DNA from: Chryseobacterium antibioticum | GTDB lineage: Bacteria > Bacteroidota > Bacteroidia > Flavobacteriales > Weeksellaceae | Direction of reading: 5' to 3' | DNA length: 64,000 nucleotides | NCBI RefSeq assembly: GCF_012927325.1 | Contig: NZ_JABBGI010000003.1 | Coordinates: forward strand, 62,001-126,000 | Part shown: positions 9,706 through 17,232 of the stretch, piece after piece | How the letters are laid out: each line of letters starts with the position of its first letter | Position numbering within the stretch: the first letter of the stretch is position 1 | Program-made: the position numbers and the translations under genes | The notes under the pieces: generated by a model | Database searches by the model: none | What the model was told of the DNA's origin: nothing | Seen by the model: the letters and a program-made list of their open reading frames with translations, nothing else

Positions 9706-9773
9706 ATTGGTTTTTTACCCATTTTATGCCTCGGCTGAATCGGTAAAACCAACAAATACATAATTTAAGAACA

Positions 9774-10328
9774 ATGGATAATAATAATTTAGAACAGATC
9801 ACTTTCGGAGGCGGATGCTTCTGGTGCGTGGAAAGCTGTTTCAATATGCTTAAAGGAGTACATTCTGCAATTTCAGGATATTCCGGAGGACACAAAGACA
9901 ATCCTACCTATGAAGAAGTCTGCACCGGAGAAACCGGACATGCGGAAGTGGTACAGATCACCTTTGACCCTACAATCATTTCTTATGCACAGCTGATGGA
10001 TGTCTTCTTCTTCCTTCACGATCCTACCCAACTGAACAGACAGGGAAATGATATCGGAACACAGTACCGCTCCGTTATTTACTATAAAGATGATGCTGAA
10101 AAGGTTAAAGCAGAAGAAGCCCTGAAAACCTCTGAAGCATCAGGAAAATGGCCTGGAACATATGTCACTGAAGTTAGCCAGTTTGAGAAATTCTGGCCTG
10201 CAGAACAGTATCATCAGGGGTATTATAACGTGAATCCCAACCAACCTTACTGTAGCGCTGTAGTAGGCCCGAAGATCCAGAAGTTTAAAAAACATTTTGG
10301 GGAACTGGGAATGCTGAATGAGGCGTAA
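9774..10328 (+). CDS. msrA: Peptide-methionine (S)-S-oxide reductase MsrA
   Basis: Repairs oxidised proteins and free Met-S-sulfoxide using thioredoxin. The hallmark GGGCFWCVE is at residues 12-20 with catalytic Cys15; HAEVVQITFDP and the FFFLHDPTQLNRQGNDIGTQ segment follow. Other cysteines at 18, 22 and about 163 (NQPYCSAVVGPKI) are candidates for the resolving role. The length of 184 residues is normal for a stand-alone MsrA without an MsrB domain. Monocistronic: own promoter box upstream and a strong hairpin just after the stop. Confidence 0.95.
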   Translation: MDNNNLEQITFGGGCFWCVESCFNMLKGVHSAISGYSGGHKDNPTYEEVCTGETGHAEVVQITFDPTIISYAQLMDVFFFLHDPTQLNRQGNDIGTQYRSVIYYKDDAEKVKAEEALKTSEASGKWPGTYVTEVSQFEKFWPAEQYHQGYYNVNPNQPYCSAVVGPKIQKFKKHFGELGMLNEA

Positions 10329-10335
10329 AAAATAT

Positions 10336-10370
10336 AAAAGCGAATATCCACAATGGATGTTCGCTTTTTT
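10336..10370. terminator. Bidirectional terminator between msrA and the minus-strand gene
   Basis: Stem 10336-10349 with 10355-10368 (one G-T wobble), ACAAT loop, flanked by A's on the left and T's on the right. It serves the convergent genes on both sides. Confidence 0.85.
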
Positions 10371-10380
10371 TATGTCTAAA

Positions 10381-11247
10381 TTATTCTTCAACGTCTATCG
10401 AATCTTTTGGCTTGCCTGCATATTTATCAAGAATAAAAGAGGTTGATTTTCTCAATTCCTTTCCATTTTCTGGATCTACTCCATCCATTGTAAAAAACTC
10501 CACAGTTCCATAAAATTTCGAATACCATGTAACACCTAATGCATTATCAACAGTCAATGTATCTTTTCTAGTATTCTTTTTGAAATGTAGAAACAAATGC
10601 TCATCCATTGCTTTTACTTCAAGTCCGGGCCTTATAAAACTACTATCTGTGGCAATATATCTTTCTCCATCCCAATACATATATTTTTTGTCTGTACCAG
10701 ATTCTATACCTGACATAAGGCTTAATGGAAACGAAGAGCTGTTAGAGATTTTCTTATTATTAGAGAAAACCACATTTCCTGTGACGAGACATAAAAGCAA
10801 TGCAATCTCCATAATACCCAAGCCATTCTGTTTTACGAATTCCGGCACACTGAAATTTTGCGTAGTCTCTACTGTATTTGTTAGGGTAATGACAATACCA
10901 GAATTTACCCCCGGGATAACTTCTTCATCATCAACACTTATTTTCACAGTAGTTGATTTTGCTTCATCATTCTTTTTGATAAAGGTTCTGGAGAAATGTC
11001 CAAAATCATCATACCCAATATACTTGCTGAATATATCTAACTTATAGGGTTCAATGCTTATTTCATTCCTGGTTCCGGCAATATAAGCGTCATAATATCT
11101 AACAAGTGTTCTCTCATCAATACCCAAATTATAGACTTCTTTCAAATGCACACTTAAAAAAAGAGCTACCCCGTTTTTTTTGTTTTTACCTGTGTCAATT
11201 TCCCCCTGTTTGAAAATCTCATGGATTAGTAGTTTTATTTTGGACAT
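10381..11247 (-). CDS. Unrecognised single-pass membrane protein under dyad-type promoter
   Basis: Not recognised. The ATG at 11247 gives 288 residues; an upstream in-frame ATG at 11292 lies beyond the proposed promoter. The N-terminal 100 residues look folded and basic (KLLIHEIFKQGEIDTGKNKK, DERTLVRYYDAYIAG, KLDIFSKYIGYDDFGHFSRTF) and are followed by an acidic linker, one TM segment near 150-170 (GIMEIALLLCLVTGNVVF), and a C-terminal domain with YMYWDGERYIATD and a final LDKYAGKPKDSIDVEE. The N-terminal block could be a small DNA- or protein-binding domain facing the cytoplasm. It shares an operator layout with the AAA+ operon and the 18926 gene, so it is probably co-regulated with them. Confidence 0.75.
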   Translation of the reverse strand: MSKIKLLIHEIFKQGEIDTGKNKKNGVALFLSVHLKEVYNLGIDERTLVRYYDAYIAGTRNEISIEPYKLDIFSKYIGYDDFGHFSRTFIKKNDEAKSTTVKISVDDEEVIPGVNSGIVITLTNTVETTQNFSVPEFVKQNGLGIMEIALLLCLVTGNVVFSNNKKISNSSSFPLSLMSGIESGTDKKYMYWDGERYIATDSSFIRPGLEVKAMDEHLFLHFKKNTRKDTLTVDNALGVTWYSKFYGTVEFFTMDGVDPENGKELRKSTSFILDKYAGKPKDSIDVEE

Positions 11248-11269
11248 AATTAGTTTTTTAAGGCAATTA

Positions 11270-11277
11270 CAAAATAG
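11270..11277 (-). promoter_or_regulatory. -7-like box for the minus-strand membrane protein
   Basis: The minus strand reads CTATTTTG here, a near match to TAnnTTTG (TA offset by one base). It lies 22 nt upstream of the ATG at 11247 and exactly 21 bp from the dyad at 11299-11314, the same spacing as at the two plus-strand promoters of this region. Confidence 0.5.
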
Positions 11278-11298
11278 GTGATTTTCGACCATGTCGCA

Positions 11299-11314
11299 TT
11301 ACGGTTTTCCGCAA
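11299..11314. promoter_or_regulatory. TTACGG-N4-CCGTAA-type dyad, copy 1 (one mismatch)
   Basis: TTACGG TTTT CCGCAA. It matches the perfect dyads at 14296 and 18843 except for one base in the second arm. It sits in the -33 region of the minus-strand promoter and is a candidate binding site for the neighbouring response regulator. Confidence 0.55.
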
Positions 11315-11323
11315 TGAAATTCC

Positions 11324-11351
11324 TGTCCATTTCCTGTCCATCGATGTCCAT
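11324..11351. promoter_or_regulatory. Three TGTCCAT direct repeats at helical spacing
   Basis: TGTCCAT occurs at 11324, 11335 and 11345, that is 11 and 10 bp apart, so the same face of the helix is presented three times. Beside the dyad and between divergent genes, this is a plausible regulator-binding array. Confidence 0.5.
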
Positions 11352-11461
11352 GTTTTGCCTAACACCTGCGTCATCATTTGCCGCATCTTTGCTTCAGAAA
11401 TCAGTAACAAACAAAACATTACAAAAACAAATTTACAAAACTGATTTCAAACTCACCAGAT

Positions 11462-11555
11462 AAAACGGAGGAAAACTCCGGGTTGGGAAGCAGATGTTTC
11501 TCCTCCGTTTTTGAAGGTTCACTTCCCAAAAAAATTAGAAGCGCTTCGAAATTTT
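11462..11555 (+). ncRNA. Possible structured RNA or leader with alternative hairpins
   Basis: An 11-bp perfect stem (11462-11472 with 11501-11511) is followed by five T's and looks like a terminator. Its 5' arm can instead form a short CGGAG/CTCCG hairpin (11466-11470 with 11476-11480). Inside the big loop TTGGGAAG (11483-11490) is complementary to CTTCCCAA (11522-11529), which would make a pseudoknot. A quasi-palindrome centred on GAAGCGCTTC (11538-11547) follows. A 7/8 -7 box (CATCTTTG, 11384-11391) lies upstream. Whether this is a free small RNA or the leader of the 11629 gene is open. Confidence 0.4.
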
Positions 11556-11628
11556 AAACGTGTACTGCTCGTGATCGAAAACCACGAGAGGAAGAAAAAC
11601 AGTCTAAAAACTTCAAAATTTTAAGGAA

Positions 11629-11853
11629 ATGATCCAGTTTATATTAATGCTATTAAGTTTAGCATTTTCAAATAATAACGCCAATACGGCAGCATGTAAC
11701 AACAATCAAGGACAGCCAACAGTGCAACTGGCAGGTGATCCGGGAGAAGGTTTAGATCCGGGGGATGGAAACGGAAACGGGAATGGCCATGGAAACGGCG
11801 GGAATACAGGAGGAAATACGGGACAAACACCGCCATTTTCAACTCAGCCATAA
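11629..11853 (+). CDS. Small Gly/Asn-rich protein, probably exported
   Basis: Not recognised. It has 74 residues: a hydrophobic start (MIQFILMLLSLAFS), a polar NNNANTAACNNNQG segment with one cysteine, and a low-complexity GDGNGNGNGHGNGGNTGG tail ending in TPPFSTQP. AAGGA precedes the ATG by three bases, a rare Shine-Dalgarno-like match here. It has its own terminator and sits directly before a histidine kinase with an extracytoplasmic TPR sensor, so it may be a secreted ligand or a surface peptide; that is conjecture. The low-complexity tail makes homology weak evidence, but start, stop and terminator placement support a real gene. Confidence 0.65.
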   Translation: MIQFILMLLSLAFSNNNANTAACNNNQGQPTVQLAGDPGEGLDPGDGNGNGNGHGNGGNTGGNTGQTPPFSTQP

Positions 11854-11870
11854 GGTAACAAACTAATTAA

Positions 11871-11905
11871 AAAAGAGCAGATTGTATAATCTGTTCTTTT
11901 TTTTT
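11871..11905 (+). terminator. Terminator after the small Gly/Asn-rich gene
   Basis: Stem 11871-11883 with 11888-11900 (one wobble), GTAT loop, followed by a long T run. It separates the small gene from the histidine kinase gene at 11931. Confidence 0.85.
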
Positions 11906-11930
11906 AATTTGTAAGAAAAAACCAACATCC

Positions 11931-13556
11931 ATGAAAATGTTTTTTCTCATCGTTTTATCTATTTTTCTTTTTTCTTGCAACAATAATAAATCTGAAAAAA
12001 TTGCTACTGCCAAAGCATACTTTGACAAAGCAAGGGCAGATACAACAGGCTCCTCTTTCTATTACTACAATCTGTCTAAAAATTCATACTTTGAAGCAAA
12101 CGACTCTATAGAAGGAGCTAGATCATTGGTAAATATGGCCATTATCCAAGAAGGTAAAGGAGATTATTATGGAAGCATCGAAACCTCACTTGAAGCCAAT
12201 CGTTGTCTGGAGAAAAATGAAGACAGCCTAAGCCTACGAATACTAGCCTCCAGCTTTAATAATATGGCAATCTGCTCATCCTATCTTTACAATTTTGATG
12301 AAACTATTGAATACTACAAAAAAGCACTTCAATACTCTGATGATACAGAAAATAAATATATGTATCATAATAATTTGGGAGCTGCACTGATAACATTAGA
12401 AAAGTATAAAGAAGCTCAGGAAAGTATAAAACTTGCACTGCCAACAAAAGACAGTTTAAAATATGCAATGTTCATTAATAATATGGCCAGGGCAAAACAT
12501 TACGAAGATCAAAAATATAACCCTCTTCCTGAGTTTAATCAAGCCCTTGAAATAAGACAAAAAAAAGGAGAAGATGAAAATTCAAGCTATGCAGCACTAT
12601 CCAATTATTTTTTCTCTTTAGACAAAAATAAAGCATTATACTATGCAAATAAAATGCTGAATACTGCCGAAAAAAACCACAGTCCGGAAGACCGATTACA
12701 AGCTTTACAAAAAATAATAAACTTAGATCCAGAACATTACTTAGTATATTTTGAAAAATTTCAAGCCCTTAATGATAGTGTGCAGATTGCCAGAAGCAAA
12801 GCTAAAAATCAGTTTGCCACGATAAGATACGATGTAGAAAAAAAGAAAAATGAAATAGCAGAAAATGAAGCGGAGCTCTTGAAAAGAAATATCGGTTTAG
12901 GTGCTTTATCAGTACTTTTAATTGTTGGCTTTTTTTGGTACAAAAGAAGAAAGAAAAGGCTGAAACAAGAAAATGAATTAAAGATAAAGAATGACCAATT
13001 AAGAATCTCCAAAAAAGTCCACGATGTTGTAGCCAACGGCATCTACCAGGTGATGACCAAAATAGAAAATCAGGAACATTTTGATAAAGAGGAAGCCCTG
13101 GACGAATTGGAATTTGTTTACGAAAAATCCAGAGACATTTCCTATGAAAAACCAGATCTTGAAAATGATATAAAGGACAATAAAGATAGAATATCCTCCC
13201 TTATTGCCTCTTTTAAAAATGATATGACCGACACCTATATCGTTGGAAACGAAAATGAAATATGGAACGGAATTTCCTCATCCTCCTTTGAAGATGTCTA
13301 TCAGGTGATCCGTGAGCTGCTTGTTAATATGAAAAAGCACAGCCAGGCTTCGCGTGTTATTTTTAAATTTGAAAGAATCAATAATTGGGTCAAAATCCAG
13401 TACACCGACGACGGAGTTGGGATTCCCGGTGAAATGATCTACAAAAATGGACTAACAAATACGGGAACCCGTATTGCCGCTATCCGTGGAGAAATTATTT
13501 TTGACAATAAATCCGAAAAAGGACTGAAGATTATTATTTCATTTCCTGTTTCTTAA
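11931..13556 (+). CDS. TPR-containing lipoprotein sensor histidine kinase
   Basis: Sensor kinase of a two-component pair with the regulator at 13572 (15-bp gap). A lipoprotein-type signal (IFLFSC, Cys16) starts the protein; residues about 25-290 are helical TPR-like repeats (for example NNMAICSSYLYNFDETIEYY, LGAALITLEKYKEAQESI), followed by a coiled coil, a TM segment near 319-337 (IGLGALSVLLIVGFFWY) and a HisKA_3-like H-box ISKKVHDVVANGIY with His near 364. The HATPase domain shows ELLVNMKKHSQAS and TDDGVGIPGE. Combining a lipobox with an internal TM is odd: either the first segment is only an anchor or the protein spans twice. The HD-x-x pair is kept, but the acidic residue common after HD is Val. 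Confidence 0.88.
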   Translation: MKMFFLIVLSIFLFSCNNNKSEKIATAKAYFDKARADTTGSSFYYYNLSKNSYFEANDSIEGARSLVNMAIIQEGKGDYYGSIETSLEANRCLEKNEDSLSLRILASSFNNMAICSSYLYNFDETIEYYKKALQYSDDTENKYMYHNNLGAALITLEKYKEAQESIKLALPTKDSLKYAMFINNMARAKHYEDQKYNPLPEFNQALEIRQKKGEDENSSYAALSNYFFSLDKNKALYYANKMLNTAEKNHSPEDRLQALQKIINLDPEHYLVYFEKFQALNDSVQIARSKAKNQFATIRYDVEKKKNEIAENEAELLKRNIGLGALSVLLIVGFFWYKRRKKRLKQENELKIKNDQLRISKKVHDVVANGIYQVMTKIENQEHFDKEEALDELEFVYEKSRDISYEKPDLENDIKDNKDRISSLIASFKNDMTDTYIVGNENEIWNGISSSSFEDVYQVIRELLVNMKKHSQASRVIFKFERINNWVKIQYTDDGVGIPGEMIYKNGLTNTGTRIAAIRGEIIFDNKSEKGLKIIISFPVS

Positions 13557-13571
13557 AAAAAGACCTAAAGA

Positions 13572-14237
13572 ATGTTCAAAAAAATTTTAATAGCCGAAGA
13601 CCACGAAAGCAGCAGCATTTCTGTACAAAAAACATTGGAAGATCTAAATATTTCTCATGCTGATTATGTGTATTATTGTGATGATGCAGTCGCTAAAGTA
13701 AAAAAGTCCATTCGCGAGAATGACCTTTATGATTTACTTATTACCGATCTCTCTTTTGAAGAGGATCACCGTGAACAAAACATCAAAGAAGGAAAGGAAC
13801 TGATCCTTGAAGTCCGGGAATTAATCCCTTCTCTCAAAGTGATCGTTTTTTCCGGAGAACATAAATCAGGAGTGATAGATTCTCTTTTTAACGAATATAA
13901 AATCAACGGTTTTGTCCGCAAAGCCAGACATGATTCCAAAGACCTGAAAAAAGCAATCGCATCCGTATACGTCAATGAAAACTATCTGTCTCTTGATCTT
14001 AAGCAGGAGGTGAAAAAGCTCAACAGCTATGAGTTTACGTCTTATGACATTACGCTCGTTTCCCTTCTTTCTCAGGGAGTGTTGCAAAAAAACATTCCCA
14101 CCTATCTTCAGAATAATAATATTAAACCCAACAGTCTGAGCAGTGTAGAAAAAAGACTGAACAGTTTAAAAGAAAACCTTAATGTAGCAAGCAATGAGCA
14201 GTTGGTTGCCTTCTGCAAAGACCTGGGAATTATTTAA
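13572..14237 (+). CDS. Response regulator with LuxR-like C-terminal HTH
   Basis: Cognate regulator of the TPR kinase. The receiver domain occupies about residues 1-135 with acidic pocket Glu9-Asp10, phospho-acceptor Asp59 (LLITDLSF) and the conserved Lys in GFVRKARHD. After a linker, residues about 150-221 form a divergent four-helix HTH (SYDITLVSLLSQGVLQKNIP...SSVEKRLNSLKENL), the NarL/LuxR-type arrangement in which the penultimate helix reads DNA. The three TTACGG-N4-CCGTAA dyads within 5 kb on either side are its most plausible targets, though this is inference from position. A hairpin terminator follows the gene. Confidence 0.88.
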   Translation: MFKKILIAEDHESSSISVQKTLEDLNISHADYVYYCDDAVAKVKKSIRENDLYDLLITDLSFEEDHREQNIKEGKELILEVRELIPSLKVIVFSGEHKSGVIDSLFNEYKINGFVRKARHDSKDLKKAIASVYVNENYLSLDLKQEVKKLNSYEFTSYDITLVSLLSQGVLQKNIPTYLQNNNIKPNSLSSVEKRLNSLKENLNVASNEQLVAFCKDLGII

Positions 14238-14260
14238 TCTTGCTTTTTAAATATGATATA

Positions 14261-14320
14261 CAAACCTTTCAAGTTCATTGAAAGGTTTTTTTGTTTTACG
14301 GATTCCCGTAAGGAAAACCT
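14261..14320 (+). repeat. 60-bp terminator-operator block, copy 1
   Basis: 58 of 60 bases are identical to 18808-18867. The block contains a terminator hairpin (14262-14272 with 14278-14288) and a perfect TTACGG-N4-CCGTAA dyad (14296-14311). The two copies stand in direct orientation on either side of the AAA+ operon. Confidence 0.9.
14262..14291 (+). terminator. Terminator of the histidine kinase/regulator operon
   Basis: Perfect 11-bp stem AAACCTTTCAA/TTGAAAGGTTT with a 5-base loop and a run of T's, 24 bp after the regulator stop codon. Confidence 0.88.
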
Positions 14321-14340
14321 GTTCCTACCCAATATTTTTG
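14296..14340 (+). promoter_or_regulatory. Dyad operator and -7 box of the AAA+ operon
   Basis: The perfect dyad TTACGG-ATTC-CCGTAA (14296-14311) is followed after exactly 21 bp by TATTTTTG (14333-14340), a full TAnnTTTG -7 box. The dyad replaces a normal -33 TTG, the position expected for an activator site. The operon's ATG is 19 bp after the box. Confidence 0.7.
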
Positions 14341-14359
14341 TTAGTATAAAACCTATACA

Positions 14360-14809
14360 ATGGCGAAAATAATCTTTCAAAATATTGCAGTGACCGGCAA
14401 ATCAGAAATCAGGTCCACTTCCACTCAGATTTTAAGTGATAGGGATATTCTAAAAAAGCGTTCGGAAAAATACCTGAACCTCATTAAAACAATGGACACA
14501 GAGCTCCTCAGTGAAACGAGAGGAAAGGAAGAAATAATGGCAAAAATTCATGAAGAATTTGGCACCGCTCAATTGGCTGATCTTCCCATGGGAATTTTAG
14601 CTAAATGCTATTTGGGACATCCTCATGAAGTTCACACTCTAGATTTAAGTGCCGGACAAATCATTAAGCATTATACCATAGGAGAACCTCTTCCCGATCA
14701 TTTTGAAAAAGCAAGAATCCTCGCTAAGCATAACGCTTATCTTTTTGTAGAAGTATATAAAGATAAACTCATACTCATTCGGGAAGACGGAACAGCAGCC
14801 AAACTATAA
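14360..14809 (+). CDS. Unrecognised 149-residue protein, first gene of the AAA+ operon
   Basis: Not recognised. A soluble protein without signal or TM. The N-terminal half is charged and helical (SDRDILKKRSEKYLNLIKTM); the C-terminal half (LPMGILAKCYLGHPHEVHTL, IIKHYTIGEPLPDHFEKARI, YLFVEVYKDKLILIREDG) is mixed alpha/beta. The segment with HPHEVH could place two or three histidines close together, but no known metal motif is visible. It is first in an operon with four further genes (20-bp gap to the next), so it probably works with the AAA+ ATPase. Confidence 0.75.
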   Translation: MAKIIFQNIAVTGKSEIRSTSTQILSDRDILKKRSEKYLNLIKTMDTELLSETRGKEEIMAKIHEEFGTAQLADLPMGILAKCYLGHPHEVHTLDLSAGQIIKHYTIGEPLPDHFEKARILAKHNAYLFVEVYKDKLILIREDGTAAKL

Positions 14810-14829
14810 CCCTGAAAAAACTAAATATA

Positions 14830-16533
14830 ATGTCACAAAAAGTAATTTCATACGCAGATCTTTCAAGGATCAACAGTGCCCTGAGCTCGCTCAAAATAGA
14901 TATGAGAGAGGTGAATATAGAATTGGGAGGCCTAAATACAAAGCACGAACATCTGAAAAGCGATTTATTACAGCTGATTCTATCCTTTTCTGATTTTGTA
15001 GAATCAGATATAAAACATAAAGCACTACAACTCGCCGAAACCCGCCAAGGAAATCTGAAACAGGACCTACAGATCAAGTTCGGATACTATGCAGAAGTCC
15101 GTAGAATGGCCACCGGAATTCTTCAGGGCGTAGATACCGGAATTATAAGCGACGATACATTACGGCATACGACCGAGGAGGTGATGATAAAAGCCCCGAA
15201 CTATTGGCTTGCTCCCGCATTAGTTGTACTTGCTTCCTGGATTCGTGAAGATAAAAGTACTACTGAAAAAGCGCTGACCGAAAGTTTAAAAAGAGACGAT
15301 TACAAAACAACCCTTTTCTTTATGCTTATCATGAGAAGATTGGGAAGAACTGAAGCCTGTTTCCAATGGATGAACAGATATTTTCTCCATCAGAACCCAC
15401 ACAATCTGGACAGAGAATTTATCATTATTCTGGAAGCCATCACCACCGGAGTTTTTCAGCCCGCTTCCCATCAGTTGATGATGACCAACGTTAAAAGCTG
15501 GATCAATCAGCTCACTCAAACGGACAATTATATTGATAAACAGAAAGTTCAGTGGACTCATTTTTTTGAAACAAAAGGATCCCTGTCCTCCAAAAAGTAC
15601 CCTTTGCTTGAAGAATTTGCCACTAATTGGGACGATCTGAAAGCTTCTGTAATTCAGGCAAGATCTCATCATGCTTTAGACATTCATTTTAAAAATATTT
15701 TCGAAACGACTACAGATTATTCTAAAGCCACAAAAATTCAACTTGATGAAATTCTGTCCTTATTGGTCACCAACTTTGATGATGAAGAACTCCCATTGCA
15801 AAATGAAGTCAGACTCAATCAGCTGATCATTCAGAAAGATGGAGATAAAAAAGCAGCACAATCTTTAATGAACCAAGAGAAGCACATTTTTGATGAAAAA
15901 GTAGATTTTCTTCAGATGTTGACGAATGCAGCATTTGATCCGGTGCTATCCGGTGCCACAAAAGTTACGCAGGCTCTTGCAGTTTCCATCAGCCAACCAT
16001 GGATCGTAGAAGCTCATGATACCTTTACTGCAAAATACAGAAATGAAATAGAGGAAAATGTTGAGTTAATTATTGATGGTTTTAAAACCTCTACTCCCGA
16101 TGGATCTGATGAAACAGCACAATTACAAAAACATGATCAATACTGGGCTGATTTTCTCGAAAATGAATTAAAAAAACTGACTCATCCATTAGCAATAATT
16201 ATAGTTGGACTTATAATTTCTGCGGTAAGTTTAATGATTTTTAAATTCGAAGTTATTGGAATTATTGGCGCTTTGATTGGTGGGCTAATTATTTGGAGTT
16301 CTATCAGCAATCATAAAAAAGCAAAGAAAAAAACGGTAGAGACTATCACTGAAAGAAAAAATAAATCCAAAGAAGTTCTGCGCGGATGTATTGCTGAAAC
16401 TGTAGATTACAGAAAAGAATTTGCCCAAGAAGATGCAAAGGCTGAAATTTTACGACAGACCTTAATGTCCATCACACCCGAAAATTTTTCAAGCACTTCC
16501 AGAGATACAAGAACCATTTTACAACCTTCTTAA
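14830..16533 (+). CDS. Unrecognised 567-residue protein with C-terminal double membrane hairpin
   Basis: Not recognised. The N-terminal 70 residues form a likely coiled coil (ISYADLSRINSALSSLKIDM), followed by a long helical region with tandem-like helices (APALVVLASWIREDKSTTEK, KTTLFFMLIMRRLGRTEACF). Two adjacent TM segments lie near residues 453-492 (LAIIIVGLIISAVSLMIF, IGIIGALIGGLIIWSSI) and a basic tail follows (NHKKAKKKTVETITERKNKS). The topology suggests a large cytoplasmic part anchored by a membrane hairpin, as in some membrane-remodelling or scaffold proteins; this is shape only, not homology. It is the largest protein of the operon and may be the AAA+ enzyme's substrate or platform. 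Confidence 0.78.
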   Translation: MSQKVISYADLSRINSALSSLKIDMREVNIELGGLNTKHEHLKSDLLQLILSFSDFVESDIKHKALQLAETRQGNLKQDLQIKFGYYAEVRRMATGILQGVDTGIISDDTLRHTTEEVMIKAPNYWLAPALVVLASWIREDKSTTEKALTESLKRDDYKTTLFFMLIMRRLGRTEACFQWMNRYFLHQNPHNLDREFIIILEAITTGVFQPASHQLMMTNVKSWINQLTQTDNYIDKQKVQWTHFFETKGSLSSKKYPLLEEFATNWDDLKASVIQARSHHALDIHFKNIFETTTDYSKATKIQLDEILSLLVTNFDDEELPLQNEVRLNQLIIQKDGDKKAAQSLMNQEKHIFDEKVDFLQMLTNAAFDPVLSGATKVTQALAVSISQPWIVEAHDTFTAKYRNEIEENVELIIDGFKTSTPDGSDETAQLQKHDQYWADFLENELKKLTHPLAIIIVGLIISAVSLMIFKFEVIGIIGALIGGLIIWSSISNHKKAKKKTVETITERKNKSKEVLRGCIAETVDYRKEFAQEDAKAEILRQTLMSITPENFSSTSRDTRTILQPS

Positions 16534-16544
16534 TAATCACAGCT

Positions 16545-16718
16545 ATGAAAGACAATAAAAACGATTCTGAGGAAAACAAAAACCATAAACCAACACAGCA
16601 ACCAAGGCGGAATTTGTTCCAGGGAAGAGTTGAAGGCGAAAAAGGAAACGCAAAATTTCCGGATTGGGATATTCTTCCACCCAACAGGATCATCAATCCT
16701 AGAATTAAAAACCAATAA
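16545..16718 (+). CDS. Small unrecognised protein, 57 residues
   Basis: Short frame between the 567-residue gene (11-bp gap) and the next gene, whose ATG overlaps this stop (TAATG). The protein starts with a charged, Asn/Lys-rich stretch (MKDNKNDSEENKNHKP) and continues with a Pro-rich segment NLFQGRVEGEKGNAKFPDWD and LPPNRIINPRIKN. No TM. The tight coupling on both sides and the composition argue that it is real; it may be a small adaptor for the complex. No family recognised. Confidence 0.7.
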   Translation: MKDNKNDSEENKNHKPTQQPRRNLFQGRVEGEKGNAKFPDWDILPPNRIINPRIKNQ

Positions 16719-17230
16719 TGAAATCACCCGTTACCTATGCTGATTGGACAGAGCTGTTTGATCGCTTCGGAAAAGGTGAAGATGTATCGGATGAAATGGA
16801 TTCCGGGCATTTTGATCTTGACTCAGGAACAGCGGAACGTTTTTACACAAGAGCAGAAGAAGCTTATAAAACCAGGAAAAGAATATGGCTGGACCAATAT
16901 CAGCGAAATTTTAATCTTCAGAACGTTAAAACCATTGAAGAATTGGAATTTGTGCTTCAGAATAATAAAAAAACCATGTCTGTTTTAGCAAAATTTGCTC
17001 ATTCAAAAGGTCTTCCCAATGAACTGAGAGAAAACTTTGCGAAAGATTTTACTGGTTTTGTGAATGACTTTAAAAAAAATTTAAAAGACAATACCCCAAA
17101 AGACAATCAAGAGAGAGAAAGAATGCTGATAGTGATCAATTCATTCAGCGTACGCAAATTCCAACAAAACGAATCTACTGAAGAGATTCCTAACCCCAAT
17201 CTCTCAACAGGAAGAAAAATTATTTTTTAA
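16718..17230 (+). CDS. Unrecognised 170-residue helical protein in the AAA+ operon
   Basis: Not recognised. A soluble, mostly helical protein (SPVTYADWTELFDRFGKGED, GTAERFYTRAEEAYKTRKRI, LRENFAKDFTGFVNDFKKNL) without signal or TM and with a hydrophilic tail ending in TGRKIIF. The start overlaps the preceding stop and the AAA+ gene begins 2 bp after its stop, so expression is probably coupled to the ATPase. The YADW start resembles YADL in the 567-residue protein, a possible shared interaction motif. Confidence 0.75.
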   Translation: MKSPVTYADWTELFDRFGKGEDVSDEMDSGHFDLDSGTAERFYTRAEEAYKTRKRIWLDQYQRNFNLQNVKTIEELEFVLQNNKKTMSVLAKFAHSKGLPNELRENFAKDFTGFVNDFKKNLKDNTPKDNQERERMLIVINSFSVRKFQQNESTEEIPNPNLSTGRKIIF

Positions 17231-17232
17231 GT

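Noticed and set aside
9682..9738. 19-codon frame encoding a signal-peptide-like sequence upstream of msrA
   Set aside because: It overlaps the proposed msrA promoter box and has no continuation in any frame; more likely a remnant or chance than a gene.
10580..11047. 155-codon plus-strand frame opposite the 10381 gene
   Set aside because: It is a shadow of the minus-strand gene, lacks a promoter, and the minus frame has the better composition, start, promoter and terminator.
11278..11463. 61-codon plus-strand frame (GTG start) ending at the hairpin
   Set aside because: It crosses the dyad and the TGTCCAT array, has no promoter for its start, and its composition looks non-coding; I treat the region as regulatory.
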